Assembly (NCBI GenBank): GCA_021741355.1
Contig: JAIOXZ010000002.1
Coordinates: 186,001-250,000, forward strand
DNA length: 64,000 bases
Source: Caulobacter sp.
GTDB lineage: Bacteria; Pseudomonadota; Alphaproteobacteria; Caulobacterales; Caulobacteraceae
Reading direction: 5' to 3'
The notes beneath the pieces are model-generated. The model made no database searches. It saw nothing but the letters and a program-made list of their open reading frames with translations, and had not been told where the DNA came from. Shown here in pieces: positions 50,962 through 60,601 of this stretch. Position numbers and translations under genes: made by a program. Each line of letters begins with the position of its first letter. Within the stretch, counting starts at the first letter, position 1.

Positions 50962-53900
50962 TCAATGACTCGCTGCCAGCTGGTCCAGCGTTCGCGTGAT
51001 CATGTTTTCTGGAACAGGCATCAGCCGGGGTCCATCGGTCCAGACCAGCGCCGCCTCGATGCGCCGCCCGGGGAAGATTTCCGCCAGCACGGCGGCGTAG
51101 AGCGCCATCTGGACGCGATAGGCGAAATCAGCGTCCTCGATGCGCGCCGGCGCCGGCCTGTTGGTCTTGTAGTCGACCACCAGCACCCGCTGCGGCGTCA
51201 CCAGCAGCCGGTCGACCCGGCCCGAGACGCCCAGGCCGGCGGGCAGGCGCGGCGAAGTCCCGGCGATGGCCGCCTCGGCGCGGCTGCCCGGCCCGAACAC
51301 GTCGGAGAACACCGGATCCTCCAGCACCCCGAAGGCGGCGGTCATCATTTCGGCGCGCTGGCCAGCCGTGAGATCCGGCTCACGATCAAGCAGTCGGGCC
51401 GCCGCCACGCGGCGGTCGGCCGGGGCGACGTCGGGCAGCAGCTGCAGCAGCCGGTGGATCAGGTCGCCGCGCCGGAACCGGCCGAGGCCGTGCAGCGCAT
51501 CCAGCGGCGAGGGCGCGGGGCCCCGCTCGCGCTCGGCCACCTGGGACGGCGAGGCGTAGCGCATCACCGCCGACTCCGGCGGCGCGACGCGGCGCACCCA
51601 GTCCGGCAGGGCGGCGAGCGGCGGCAGGGACGGCGCGGCGCCGGGCCGCTGCAGCGGATCAGGACCCAACCGGAGGATCTCCATGCCGCCGGACGACGTC
51701 TGGCGCACGTCCCCCGCAATCGCCTCCCGGCTGAAGGCGTTGCGCATGGCGGCGTACCAGCCCTTGATGTTCTCGTCCTTCGCCCGGGCGTCGATGCGGC
51801 CGCAAAGCACGAGCCGGTCGCGGGCGCGGGTCAGGGCGACATAGAGCAGGCGCCAGGCCTCGTCCCCGTCGCGCTCCTTGCGCAGTTCGCGCGCGGCGGC
51901 GCTGGCGGGACAGTCGTCGCCCTTGCTGGCGCACCAAAGGAACCCCCCGGCCGCCGTCTGCATCAGCGGCGAGCCCTGCCCGCCCCCCTTCACCGTGGTT
52001 TCCGGCAGGAAGACGATCGGCGCCTCAAGGCCCTTGGAGCCGTGGGCGGTCATCACCCGCACCTCGTCGGCGCCCGACTCCAGTTCGCGCTTCACGCTGA
52101 CATCGAGGTCGGCGAAGGCGGCGACCAGCCGCTCGAGATCGAACAGGCCGCGCCGTTCGGCCGCCAGGGTCCGGGCGACGAACTCGTCGAGCACATCGCC
52201 GGCTTCCGAGCCCAGCCGCGTGGTGATCCGGGCGCGCATGGAGCGGCCCAGGCCGTCCGTCAGGCCCAGCACACGGCGATAGAAGTCGAACGGCTTGTGG
52301 GTCCGGGCCAGCGTCCGGAAAGTGTCCAGCCGCGCCAGCGCTTCGGTCCAGGCCGGGCGTTCGCCGGCCCGGTCGCACAGCACCGTCCAGAGCGTCGTCT
52401 TCCCGCGACCCCAGGCCAGGGCGAAGATGTCGTCGTCATCCAGGCCGCAGAACGGGCTCTTCAACAGGGCCGCCAGGGTCAGGTCGTCCTGCGGGAACAG
52501 GGTGAACCGGGCCAGGGCGATCAGGTCGTCGAAGGCGATATGGGCCGACAGCGACAGCCGGTCGGCGCCGGCCACCGGTACGCCGCGCTGCTTCAGCTCG
52601 CGCAGGATTTCCTCGAACAACACCTTGCGCCGCCGCACGAGGATCAGGACGTCGCCGTAGCGGGCCGGACGCCATTCCCCCTTGTCACCGAGATCCTTGT
52701 CGAAGACGGCGTCGCCGCGCGCGACCAGCGCTTCGATCTCGGTGGCGATCTTCTGCGCCAGGCGTTTGTTGGCGCTGGTGGCGGAGACGGCGTCGAGCGG
52801 ATCGGTCCAGGCTTCGCGCTCCTCGCGGCCTTCGTCGCGCTCCAGCGGCCAGAGATCGACGCAGCCGTCGTGGTCGCGGAACGGCTTGTGGACGATGATG
52901 TCCTCTTTCTGGGGCGCCGGAACGCCCCGCCGCGTCTCGGGATCGACGAACACCGCATCGACATAGCGCAGGACCTGCTTCGTCGAGCGGAACGACAGGT
53001 TCAGCGGCACGACCCGCGAGTCGAACCCGGCCGCGCGGATCAGCTCGTCGTAGCGGCGGGTTTCGTCGATCAGCCGCTGGGGGTCGGCGCCCTGGAAGCT
53101 GTAGATCGACTGCTTCTCGTCGCCGACGACGAACAGGCTGCGGGCGAGGGTCTGGTCCGTCGGCTGGCCGGCGCCGGCATAGAACTCCGTCGTCAGACAG
53201 TTGAGGATGTCCCACTGCTCGGGCGCGGTGTCCTGGGCCTCGTCGACGAGGATATGGTCGATGCCGCCGTCCAGCTTGTAGAGCACCCAGGCCGCGTCGG
53301 GCCTGGCGGCCACCAGATCGCGGCTGCGCTCGATCAGGTCGGCGAAGTCGAGCGCCCGGCGGTTGGCCTTGGCCGAGGCGTAGGCGTCGGCATAGACGGC
53401 GGCGAGGGCCAGGACCATGACCGTGTCCTGTGCGACCTTGGCCGACTTCGCACGGTTAAGAGCCTCATGGATTCGGGCCTGTTCGGCGATCAGCCATTCG
53501 GCCACCGCCTCATCGACGCCCTTGGTCGACAGCTTTTTCCGCGGCTCACCGTCCTTGGTAAAGAACAGGGACTTCACGGCGTCTGGACGGCTATCGCCCA
53601 GCGCCGCAGCTTCCGCCACTCCGGCGCACAGACGGCCATTGGCGACATCCGTGACGCCGTTCCGAAGACTGAGGGCCACCGCCGCGCGCTTCCAGCTCGT
53701 GGCGTCGATCGCTGGCGGCGACAGCGCCTCGCGCTCGATGAGCTCGGGGTCTTCCAGTCCGTTCAGGCCGCAGGCCTTTGCGATTGCCGCCGGCAGGCCC
53801 GCCAGTCCCCCGCAACGCTTGACGTAGTCGGCCAGCGCCGCGCGGCGTTCCTCGAAGGCGCGGAACATCGCCTCGAACCGGTCGATATCGAGCGCCACCG

Positions 53901-54438
53901 CAAGACGGGCGTAGGCGTCGGCGACCAGACCCTCCTCGTCGAGCGCGCGGTTGGCGAGGTCGGCGCGGGCCTCGCGGGCGATCAGCGCCGCCTCGGCCTC
54001 ATCCATGATGGCGAAGCCTGGCGACAGGGCCGCCTCGACCGGGAACCGGCGCAGCAGCTTCTCGCAGAAGGCGTGGATGGTCTGGATCTTCAGCCCGCCC
54101 GGCGTCTCCAGCGCCTTGGCGAACAGTTTGCGGGCCTCGGACAGCTGTTGGTCGTCCGCCGGGGCCTCGCCCTCGCCGGCCAGCGCCGTGAGTTCCTTGC
54201 GCAGCTTGTCATTGTCCATGACCGACCAGTCGCCGAGCCGGCGGAACAGCCGGTGCTGCATCTCCGCCGCCGCCGCGCGGGTGTAGGTCACACAGAGGAT
54301 CGCCTCGGGCCGCACCTTGCGCAGCAGCAGCCGCGCCACACGGTCGATCAGGGTCTTGGTCTTGCCGGTCCCGGCGTTGGCCGTGACGAAGGCGTTGATC
54401 GTCGGATCGGCGGCGAGGGTCTGGTTCTGGAGGCTCAT
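50962..54438 (-). CDS. addA: Double-strand break repair helicase-nuclease AddA
   Basis: This 1158-residue protein starts at ATG 54436-54438 (MSLQNQTLAADPTINAFVTANAGTG in outline). Walker A is ANAGTGKTKTL, the Walker B/helicase II region is ILVDEAQDTAPEQW, and GDEKQSIYSFQGADP is the UvrD motif III region. APIVFLPETT and YVALTRARDRL lie in the later helicase motifs. The C-terminus carries a RecB-type nuclease with VVDYKTNRP. AddAB resects DNA ends for RecA. The gene overlaps the end of addB by 4 bp. Confidence 0.97.
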   Translation of the reverse strand: MSLQNQTLAADPTINAFVTANAGTGKTKTLIDRVARLLLRKVRPEAILCVTYTRAAAAEMQHRLFRRLGDWSVMDNDKLRKELTALAGEGEAPADDQQLSEARKLFAKALETPGGLKIQTIHAFCEKLLRRFPVEAALSPGFAIMDEAEAALIAREARADLANRALDEEGLVADAYARLAVALDIDRFEAMFRAFEERRAALADYVKRCGGLAGLPAAIAKACGLNGLEDPELIEREALSPPAIDATSWKRAAVALSLRNGVTDVANGRLCAGVAEAAALGDSRPDAVKSLFFTKDGEPRKKLSTKGVDEAVAEWLIAEQARIHEALNRAKSAKVAQDTVMVLALAAVYADAYASAKANRRALDFADLIERSRDLVAARPDAAWVLYKLDGGIDHILVDEAQDTAPEQWDILNCLTTEFYAGAGQPTDQTLARSLFVVGDEKQSIYSFQGADPQRLIDETRRYDELIRAAGFDSRVVPLNLSFRSTKQVLRYVDAVFVDPETRRGVPAPQKEDIIVHKPFRDHDGCVDLWPLERDEGREEREAWTDPLDAVSATSANKRLAQKIATEIEALVARGDAVFDKDLGDKGEWRPARYGDVLILVRRRKVLFEEILRELKQRGVPVAGADRLSLSAHIAFDDLIALARFTLFPQDDLTLAALLKSPFCGLDDDDIFALAWGRGKTTLWTVLCDRAGERPAWTEALARLDTFRTLARTHKPFDFYRRVLGLTDGLGRSMRARITTRLGSEAGDVLDEFVARTLAAERRGLFDLERLVAAFADLDVSVKRELESGADEVRVMTAHGSKGLEAPIVFLPETTVKGGGQGSPLMQTAAGGFLWCASKGDDCPASAAARELRKERDGDEAWRLLYVALTRARDRLVLCGRIDARAKDENIKGWYAAMRNAFSREAIAGDVRQTSSGGMEILRLGPDPLQRPGAAPSLPPLAALPDWVRRVAPPESAVMRYASPSQVAERERGPAPSPLDALHGLGRFRRGDLIHRLLQLLPDVAPADRRVAAARLLDREPDLTAGQRAEMMTAAFGVLEDPVFSDVFGPGSRAEAAIAGTSPRLPAGLGVSGRVDRLLVTPQRVLVVDYKTNRPAPARIEDADFAYRVQMALYAAVLAEIFPGRRIEAALVWTDGPRLMPVPENMITRTLDQLAASH

Positions 54439-57428
54439 TCGTCGCGCGCCTCGCCGTCGCCGCCGGTCGACCACTCGAAGACCCGGGCCAGATGGTCGTA
54501 GTCGCCCGGGTATTCCTTGATCCATTGCGGCGCGACCTTCGACGGGTAGCCGCGATCAGGGTCCTCATAGAGGGTCAGCAGCGCAACAACCCCGGCCAGG
54601 GCCTTGGCCGTCGCCTCCTCGCTGTCGGGACCGGAGGCCTTGCGGATGACCTCTTCCCCCGGCGGCTTGCGGCCGGTGACGCGCAGGTAGGTCAGGTCGC
54701 CGGGCTCGGCCCGGAAGTCCCCGAACCCGCCCTGCTGGAGAATGGCCGCCGTCAGGGTCAGTTGCGGCGAGAAGCCGGCGTCGATCTGCGACTCGGTCGG
54801 CGCGCCGCCGGTCTTGAAGTCGACCACATGACCCCGGCCGTCGGCGGTCACCTCGATCCGGTCGGCCCGGGCGGTGATGCTGATCGTCCGATCGCCGATG
54901 GCCAGGGCGAGGACGCCCTTCTTCTCGACATGGATATCCCGCCCGTCCGCCCGGCGGTCGCGCTCCAGATCCGTCGCCCAGACCCCGATTTCGCGCGCCA
55001 GCGCCCGCTCCCGCGCCAGCGAGGCGCGGGGCAGGCCCTTCTCGACCAGAGCGGCTTCGTACAACTGCTGGAACAGGACCGGCGCATCGTCCGGTTCGCC
55101 GCCCGCCCAGGCCGCCGCGAAGTCCTCGAACGCCTTGTGGATCGCGCTGCCCCGCGCCTTGACCTCGACCGGCTCGTCGGGCCGTTCCAGCGGATACAGT
55201 TTCAGAATGTCCCGCGCCCAGATGGCGTAGGGGTCGCGCGTCAGGGTCTCGACTCGCGTGACGGCGTACTCCCGGGGCCGGGAGTTCAGGGGCGGAACGG
55301 GAGCGGGCCGGGCCACCGGTGCATAGGGAGCCGGCGCGTCGAGCCCGCGCGCCCAGTCGAGCACCTCGGGCCGACCCGGCAGGGGCATGCCCGCGCCCCG
55401 CGCCAGGGTCCGCAGCCGCCAGAGCCAGCGCGATTCCACGGCCGGCGAGCCCTCGCGGCGCTGGCTGTGCACCAGCACCACGTCCGGCGCGCAGGCGGCC
55501 TGGGCGAAGTCGTGCGCGGTCAGGCCCAGCCGCCGCTCGGGCGCGGGCACGCCCAGCCGCTCGCGCATCGGCCGCGACAGGAACGGATCGACGGGCGCGC
55601 CCTGCGGCCAGACCCCGTCCTCGAGCCCCGCCAGCACCAGCCGGTCGGAGCGGATCAGCCGCGCCTCGAGCGCGCCGAGGATGCGGATGCGCGGATGGGT
55701 CTCGCCCGCGGCCCGCACGCTCTCGTCCTCCAGCAGGCCGCCGGCCAGGTCGGCGAAGTCGCGCGGGGTGACGGCGGGAAGGTCGCGGCCATTGACGATC
55801 AGGCCCGACAGCAGCAGCGAGGCGCTCTCGCCGGCGCCACCGGACCACACCGCCTCGCCGGCCAGCGCCTCAAGCGCCTCGACCAGCGCATGGGCGGCGG
55901 CGTCGACCTCGGCCGGGCCGTCGGCGAAGGGGACCGCCGCCAGATCGAGCGCGCCCAGCAGGTCGTCGAACAGGGCGCCCGCCTCAGGCTGGTCGGCGAA
56001 GCGCTGCAAAAGCGTCTGGCGGTCGCCGGCGCGGGCGCCGCGCAGGCGGCGGTTCTCGCCGCCCTTCGGGGTTTCCAGCACGGTCAGCAGCGGCGCGAGC
56101 TCTTCCGTCGTCCTACCCAGCCGGGTCAGCGGGTGCTTGAGGATCGCCAGCAGCAGCACCGGCGAAAGCGGATCGACGATCCAGTCCGCCACCAGCCGCG
56201 CCAGCACCCCCACCGGGAATCCGGACAGCGGCTCGCCGGCGGAGGAGTCGGCCATCACCCCGAACTGCGCCAGCCGCGCGCTGACCCGGCGGGCCAGGGC
56301 GAGATCCGGCGTCACCAGCGCAGCGGTGCGGCCCGGCGTCTCCAGCGTCTCGCGCAGCAGCAGGGCGCAGACATCGGCGGCCTCCTCCTCGTGCCGGGCG
56401 GCGATCACCGACAAGCCCTTGAGCCCCTCGGCCAGCGGGTCGACGCCGACCGCCTCGCCCTCGCGACGCAGGGCTTCCAGCACGTCGCGCCAGTCGGCGG
56501 TGGCCTCGGCCGGGCGCAGGGCCTCGTTGATCAGCCGGCGACGCCAGCGGCCCGCGGAATCAGCGTCCGGCCGCCAGACGCGAACCTCCGCGCGAGTGAC
56601 GCCCGCGCGGATCAGCAGACGTTTCATCGCCCCCTGGGGATGCTGGTCATCGACCCTGGCCCAGGCGTCGTCGGCCAGCCCCTCGTCGAGGCCGGGCAGG
56701 ATCACCGCCCCCTGCGGACAGCCGGCGATGACCTTCAAGAGGTCCGCCGTCGCCGGGGCCGTGCCGGTCGAGCCGGCGGCGATCAGCGGATGTGCGGGCG
56801 GATGGTCCGTCCACTGCCGCGCCAGCGCGCGCAGCAGCTGGACCCGCCGCCAGGTGACATCGACCAGCCCCATCTCGCGCAGGCGCGCGGGCCAGGCGTC
56901 GAGCGCCACGCGCAGCACGTCCGCCGACCGGCGCCAGTGGGCGGCCATGTCGAAGTCCACCAGGCTGTCGAGCTTCGCGGCGGGATCCCCGACCTCCTCG
57001 ATCTGGACGCTGTCGAGAAAGCCGCCCAGCGCGTCGGCCAGCTCAAGGGCGCCGGCGGCGTCGAGCTTGCGGCCGAGATCCTTGTGACCGGCCACCAGCC
57101 GGGCCAGTTCGAACCGACGCCGCAGCGGGTCGATCGCCGGGGGAATGTCGAGCGACAGGTCGCCCGGTTCGAACGGCGGCTCGCCCTCGTCGAGGTCGCC
57201 GATGGCGCGGATCTGCGGCAGCAGCACCGCGCGACCGCCCGCCGCGCCGACAAAGGCCTCGGCCAGCGAGCGCGCGCCGCGCCGGGTCGGGGTGAACACC
57301 ACCGCGCCGGCCAGGGCTTCAGGGTCGGGCAGCAGGGTCAGCAGCCCGGCGGCGAGATCATCGAGAAACGGCCGCTGGGCGGGGATCGAGAACCAGCGCG
57401 GCGCCGGACGCTCGAACAGGTCGCTCAT
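54435..57428 (-). CDS. addB: Double-strand break repair protein AddB
   Basis: This is a 997-residue protein. The N-terminus (WFSIPAQRPFLDDLAAGLL) and GAVVFTPTRRGARSLAEAF match alphaproteobacterial AddB. The middle is an inactivated UvrD-like helicase core. The C-terminal PD-(D/E)XK nuclease has RADRIEVTADGRGHVVDFKTGG. The four Cys of the iron-sulfur AddB type are not evident, as in other alphaproteobacterial AddB proteins. It overlaps murU upstream and addA downstream by 4 bp each, indicating a coupled operon. Confidence 0.95.
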   Translation of the reverse strand: MSDLFERPAPRWFSIPAQRPFLDDLAAGLLTLLPDPEALAGAVVFTPTRRGARSLAEAFVGAAGGRAVLLPQIRAIGDLDEGEPPFEPGDLSLDIPPAIDPLRRRFELARLVAGHKDLGRKLDAAGALELADALGGFLDSVQIEEVGDPAAKLDSLVDFDMAAHWRRSADVLRVALDAWPARLREMGLVDVTWRRVQLLRALARQWTDHPPAHPLIAAGSTGTAPATADLLKVIAGCPQGAVILPGLDEGLADDAWARVDDQHPQGAMKRLLIRAGVTRAEVRVWRPDADSAGRWRRRLINEALRPAEATADWRDVLEALRREGEAVGVDPLAEGLKGLSVIAARHEEEAADVCALLLRETLETPGRTAALVTPDLALARRVSARLAQFGVMADSSAGEPLSGFPVGVLARLVADWIVDPLSPVLLLAILKHPLTRLGRTTEELAPLLTVLETPKGGENRRLRGARAGDRQTLLQRFADQPEAGALFDDLLGALDLAAVPFADGPAEVDAAAHALVEALEALAGEAVWSGGAGESASLLLSGLIVNGRDLPAVTPRDFADLAGGLLEDESVRAAGETHPRIRILGALEARLIRSDRLVLAGLEDGVWPQGAPVDPFLSRPMRERLGVPAPERRLGLTAHDFAQAACAPDVVLVHSQRREGSPAVESRWLWRLRTLARGAGMPLPGRPEVLDWARGLDAPAPYAPVARPAPVPPLNSRPREYAVTRVETLTRDPYAIWARDILKLYPLERPDEPVEVKARGSAIHKAFEDFAAAWAGGEPDDAPVLFQQLYEAALVEKGLPRASLARERALAREIGVWATDLERDRRADGRDIHVEKKGVLALAIGDRTISITARADRIEVTADGRGHVVDFKTGGAPTESQIDAGFSPQLTLTAAILQQGGFGDFRAEPGDLTYLRVTGRKPPGEEVIRKASGPDSEEATAKALAGVVALLTLYEDPDRGYPSKVAPQWIKEYPGDYDHLARVFEWSTGGDGEARDE

Positions 57429-58150
57429 CCGGCCAGCCGGGCCTGCGCCGCGTCACGGGCCTGGGGATCGCCGACATGCATCCAGAGCCCTTTCGGCGCG
57501 ACGCCATGAACCCGGCCCGTCGCCGTCAGTTGCTTCCAGATCGGCAGCAGGCCGAAGGGGCCGTCCGGGCCATCGGCGACCACCGACGGCTTGGCGATAT
57601 GCACCCCGACATAGACCAGCGGGGCCATCTCGCCCGGGGCTTTGAACCGCACCGCGCCCGCGTCAGACACAAACAGGTCGCCGGTGTCGTGGAAGCCCAT
57701 CGACTCGGCGGTCGAGGCCGTCAGGAGGCAGACGTCCATGCAATCCGGGTCCCAGGCCGCCGCGACCGCTTCCAGCGCCCTGTCATCATCATTGATCCAG
57801 ACCGAGTCGATGTTGGCGACCCAGAACGGCTGGTCGGGCAGGAGATGCAGCGCGTGCTTGATCCCGCCGCCGGTTTCCAGCGGCTCGGCGCGCTCATCCG
57901 AAATGATGATCCGCGGCAGGACGCCGGTGGCGTCGCGGGCCTTGAGATGCGCCTCCAGCCGGTCGGCGAAGGCGTGGACGTTGACCACCGCCGTCTCGAC
58001 CCCTACCTGGGCCAGGCGATCGAGCATGTGGTCGATCAGCGCGCGGCCGCCGACCTCGACCAGCGCCTTGGGCCGGTCGTTTGTCAGCGGGCGCATGCGG
58101 GTGCCGAGGCCGGCGGCCAGCACCATCGCGGTTGTCGGACGACCGCTCAT
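57425..58150 (-). CDS. murU: N-acetylmuramate-1-phosphate uridylyltransferase MurU
   Basis: This 241-residue nucleotidyltransferase starts at ATG 58148-58150 (MSGRPTTAMVLAAGLGTRMRPL). LAAGLGTRMRP is the nucleotide-binding loop, followed by DRPKALVEVGG with the conserved Lys. Asp in NIDSVWIND fits a metal ligand. MurU converts MurNAc-1-phosphate and UTP to UDP-MurNAc in the cell-wall recycling shortcut. It is coupled by 4-bp overlap to amgK, the matching kinase, which supports MurU over a sugar guanylyltransferase. Confidence 0.92.
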   Translation of the reverse strand: MSGRPTTAMVLAAGLGTRMRPLTNDRPKALVEVGGRALIDHMLDRLAQVGVETAVVNVHAFADRLEAHLKARDATGVLPRIIISDERAEPLETGGGIKHALHLLPDQPFWVANIDSVWINDDDRALEAVAAAWDPDCMDVCLLTASTAESMGFHDTGDLFVSDAGAVRFKAPGEMAPLVYVGVHIAKPSVVADGPDGPFGLLPIWKQLTATGRVHGVAPKGLWMHVGDPQARDAAQARLAG

Positions 58151-59238
58151 GACCGCGCCTCCGCGGGCACGTGGTGGTCGAACCACGCCTTCATGCCGGC
58201 CATGGTCGGGTCGGCGAGGCAACTGTCGAGATAGCGCCAGAGCCGGGGCAGCATGGACTCGTACTTCGGCTTGCCGTCGCGCACGACCAGCCGGGCGAAG
58301 ATGCCGATAATCCGCGCGACATTGAGGGCGCCCAGCGCGTGATAGTCGGCCAGCAGGGTCTGCCGGTCGAGCTGCGGATGGGCGGCGAAATAGCGCTCCA
58401 GCGCGGCGGCCTCACGCTCGGGCGAGACGTCGCGGCGGGCGTCGTGCAGCAACATCGACAGGTCCCACATGCGGTTGGCGCGCACGGCGTCCTGGAAGTC
58501 GATCAGCCCGACCCGCGCCGGGCCGTCGCGGTCGCCCAGCCAGATCAGATTCTCGGCGTGATAGTCGCGGTGGCAGAAGACGTCCGCCGTCGCCTCGCCA
58601 CGCGCGCGGATCGGCTTCCACAGCGCCTCCCATTCGGCCAGGGCGGCGGCGTCCGGCGCGAAGGCCGGCCGCAGCTTCGGCAGCCATTCCGTGAACAGGT
58701 CGGCGGCGCTGACCAGCGCCAGGTCGTCATAGGTCAGCAACGGCCAGCTGACGCCGTCGAAGGCCAGGACCTCCGGCGGCCGGACGGCATGCAGCACGAC
58801 CAGGGCGTCGATGGCGGCGTCATAGAGTTCGCCCTCATCGCCGCCGGCGGCGATCCGCGCGGCATAGAGGTCATCGCCGAGGTCCTCGAGGACCGCCAGG
58901 CCGGCGGACGCATCGAACGCCTCGACCTCAGGCGCGGAAAGGCCGAGCGACGTCAGATAGCGGGCGCAGGCGACGAAGGCGTCGACCCGGCCGGACGCCA
59001 GGCGATAGGCGGCGTTGAATCCCAGCGCGAGCCGCTCCTGCGGCGTCGCCTGCGGCGGACAGGGCGCGGTCTCGGCCCTGGGCGGCTGGTCCATGAAGAT
59101 GCGGCTGGTCCCGTCCGCCAGATACAGCCGCTCGTAGACCCGCGTGGAGGCGTCGCCGCTCATCAGCTCGCGGCGGGCGTCGCCAAAGCCATTGGCCGTC
59201 AGAAAAGCGGCCTTGGCGGCCTCCCGCTCAGCACTCAA
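58147..59238 (-). CDS. amgK: Anomeric MurNAc/GlcNAc kinase AmgK
   Basis: This 363-residue aminoglycoside-phosphotransferase-fold kinase has the catalytic loop FCHRDYHAENLIWLG and the metal Asp in VGLIDFQDAV. It phosphorylates MurNAc at C1, and MurU then makes UDP-MurNAc, bypassing the fosfomycin-sensitive MurA step. That pairing is established for Pseudomonas and Caulobacter relatives. The start overlaps the end of tsaE by 11 bp. Confidence 0.92.
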   Translation of the reverse strand: MSAEREAAKAAFLTANGFGDARRELMSGDASTRVYERLYLADGTSRIFMDQPPRAETAPCPPQATPQERLALGFNAAYRLASGRVDAFVACARYLTSLGLSAPEVEAFDASAGLAVLEDLGDDLYAARIAAGGDEGELYDAAIDALVVLHAVRPPEVLAFDGVSWPLLTYDDLALVSAADLFTEWLPKLRPAFAPDAAALAEWEALWKPIRARGEATADVFCHRDYHAENLIWLGDRDGPARVGLIDFQDAVRANRMWDLSMLLHDARRDVSPEREAAALERYFAAHPQLDRQTLLADYHALGALNVARIIGIFARLVVRDGKPKYESMLPRLWRYLDSCLADPTMAGMKAWFDHHVPAEARS

Positions 59239-59689
59239 GCGTCCGTCCCTTCCATGCGCCGTGAGGGGTCAGCCGCGCCCGCCGCGTCTCGCCCCCGTTT
59301 TCGAGACTGATCTCTATATCGAGTCGGTCGGGCGGCAGCCGCCCGTCCAGCCGCTGCGGCCATTCGATCAGGGCCGCGCCCTCGTCGAGCGCTTCGTCGA
59401 GCCCGATCTCGAACGCCTCGTCCGGGCTCGCCAGACGATAGAGATCGAAGTGGGCCAGCGGGAACGCCGCCGTCTCGTAGAACTGCACCAGGGTGAAGGT
59501 CGGGCTGGGCACGTCCTCGTCCGGCCGGGTCAGGGCCCGCACCAGCGCCCGGGCCAGGGTCGACTTGCCGGCGCCGAGCGGGCCCGACAGGCAGATCGCC
59601 TCGCCGGGGCGCAAAGCGGACGCCAGCGACGCGCCCAGCCGCGCGGTCGCCGCCTCGTCGGCGAGGTCGAGCTGCGCGGGCAGGGTCAT
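59228..59689 (-). CDS. tsaE: tRNA threonylcarbamoyladenosine biosynthesis ATPase TsaE
   Basis: This is a 153-residue P-loop protein. Walker A is LSGPLGAGKSTLARAL, then VPSPTFTLVQFYE and HFDLYRLASPDEAFEIGLDE are the TsaE signature. ALIEWPQRL is conserved near the end. It is the ATPase that drives the TsaB-TsaD complex making t6A37 on ANN-decoding tRNAs. It is co-transcribed with amgK and overlaps the acyltransferase gene end. Confidence 0.95.
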   Translation of the reverse strand: MTLPAQLDLADEAATARLGASLASALRPGEAICLSGPLGAGKSTLARALVRALTRPDEDVPSPTFTLVQFYETAAFPLAHFDLYRLASPDEAFEIGLDEALDEGAALIEWPQRLDGRLPPDRLDIEISLENGGETRRARLTPHGAWKGRTLEC

Positions 59690-60558
59690 GCGAACGGACG
59701 ATCAGGGTGATGAGGCAGCACCTGTTCCACATAGGCCTTGATCGCGGCGCTGGCGACGGCGGCGTCGGGATCCAGCGCGTCCGGCGGGATGGGACGACCG
59801 ATTGTGACGTCGAAACGCCGTCCGCGCTTGTTCAGCAGCTCGTGAAACAGGGTGATGTCGCGCAACTCGGGCGAGACGCGGTCGAACAGGTGGAACAGCG
59901 TCGCCCAGGGTCCGGCGACATGGACCGGGACCACGGGCGCGGCGTACTTCGTCGCCACCGACAGGGCTGTGGGCATCCAGACCGGATCCTGCAGCACGCC
60001 GTCGGGGCCGCGCCGGGCCAGCTTGCCGGCGGGGAAGACCATCAGGGCGCGCTCCGCCTCCAGCACCTCGCGGGTCATGGTCAGGGTCAGGCGGGTGCGG
60101 TCACGGGTGCGCTTGGCGGCGACCCATTCGACCGGGATCAGAGTCTCGTCGAACTTCGGGCAGACGCGGTGGGCGTCGGAGTTGGCGTAGAAGATGAGGT
60201 CCGGCCGGGCGGCCTTCAGCGCGTCATAGACCGCCACGCCATCGGCGATGCCGGTCGGATGATTGCCGACGATGATCAGACGCCCCTCGCGCGGCAGATG
60301 CTCCAGACCCCGCACCCCGACGTCGATGGCCAGCAGGTCGGAGACGAAATCCATTGCCGCCTTGCCGCCCATCGGTGCGATGGCGTCGGCCATGGCCCGC
60401 GCCCGGCGATAGCCCAGCAACTGGTAGAGCAGCGGTCGAACCACCGGCCAGGCAGCCGACCGCGACAGCTTCGGCGCCCGCTCGGCGATCAGCACATCGA
60501 CGATGTGCGCGCGCGCGGCGGGCAACGGAACTGGCGGGGCGGGAGCGTCTTCGGCCAT
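59686..60558 (-). CDS. Lysophospholipid acyltransferase-like protein
   Basis: This is a 290-residue PlsC-superfamily protein. The acceptor motif is NHPTGIADG (the H-x4-D box), and the second block is ALMVFPAGKLARR, where family members have a conserved FPEG-type string. PVVPVHVAG is the fourth. The central hydrophobic surface is membrane-associated. It may acylate lysophosphatidic acid or another lysolipid. It overlaps tsaE and does not look like the main PlsC, so specificity is unknown. Confidence 0.8.
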   Translation of the reverse strand: MAEDAPAPPVPLPAARAHIVDVLIAERAPKLSRSAAWPVVRPLLYQLLGYRRARAMADAIAPMGGKAAMDFVSDLLAIDVGVRGLEHLPREGRLIIVGNHPTGIADGVAVYDALKAARPDLIFYANSDAHRVCPKFDETLIPVEWVAAKRTRDRTRLTLTMTREVLEAERALMVFPAGKLARRGPDGVLQDPVWMPTALSVATKYAAPVVPVHVAGPWATLFHLFDRVSPELRDITLFHELLNKRGRRFDVTIGRPIPPDALDPDAAVASAAIKAYVEQVLPHHPDRPFA

Positions 60559-60601
60559 GACGGGAGACTATCGGCCCGGCCGCATTGCGCAATCGGGGCC
60601 G

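Noticed and set aside
50965..54501. A 1178-codon open frame antisense to addA (and a similar one at 54492-57509 antisense to addB)
   Set aside because: The sense strand encodes clear helicase-nuclease motifs over the whole length. The antisense products have no domain and mirror the codon bias of the sense gene.
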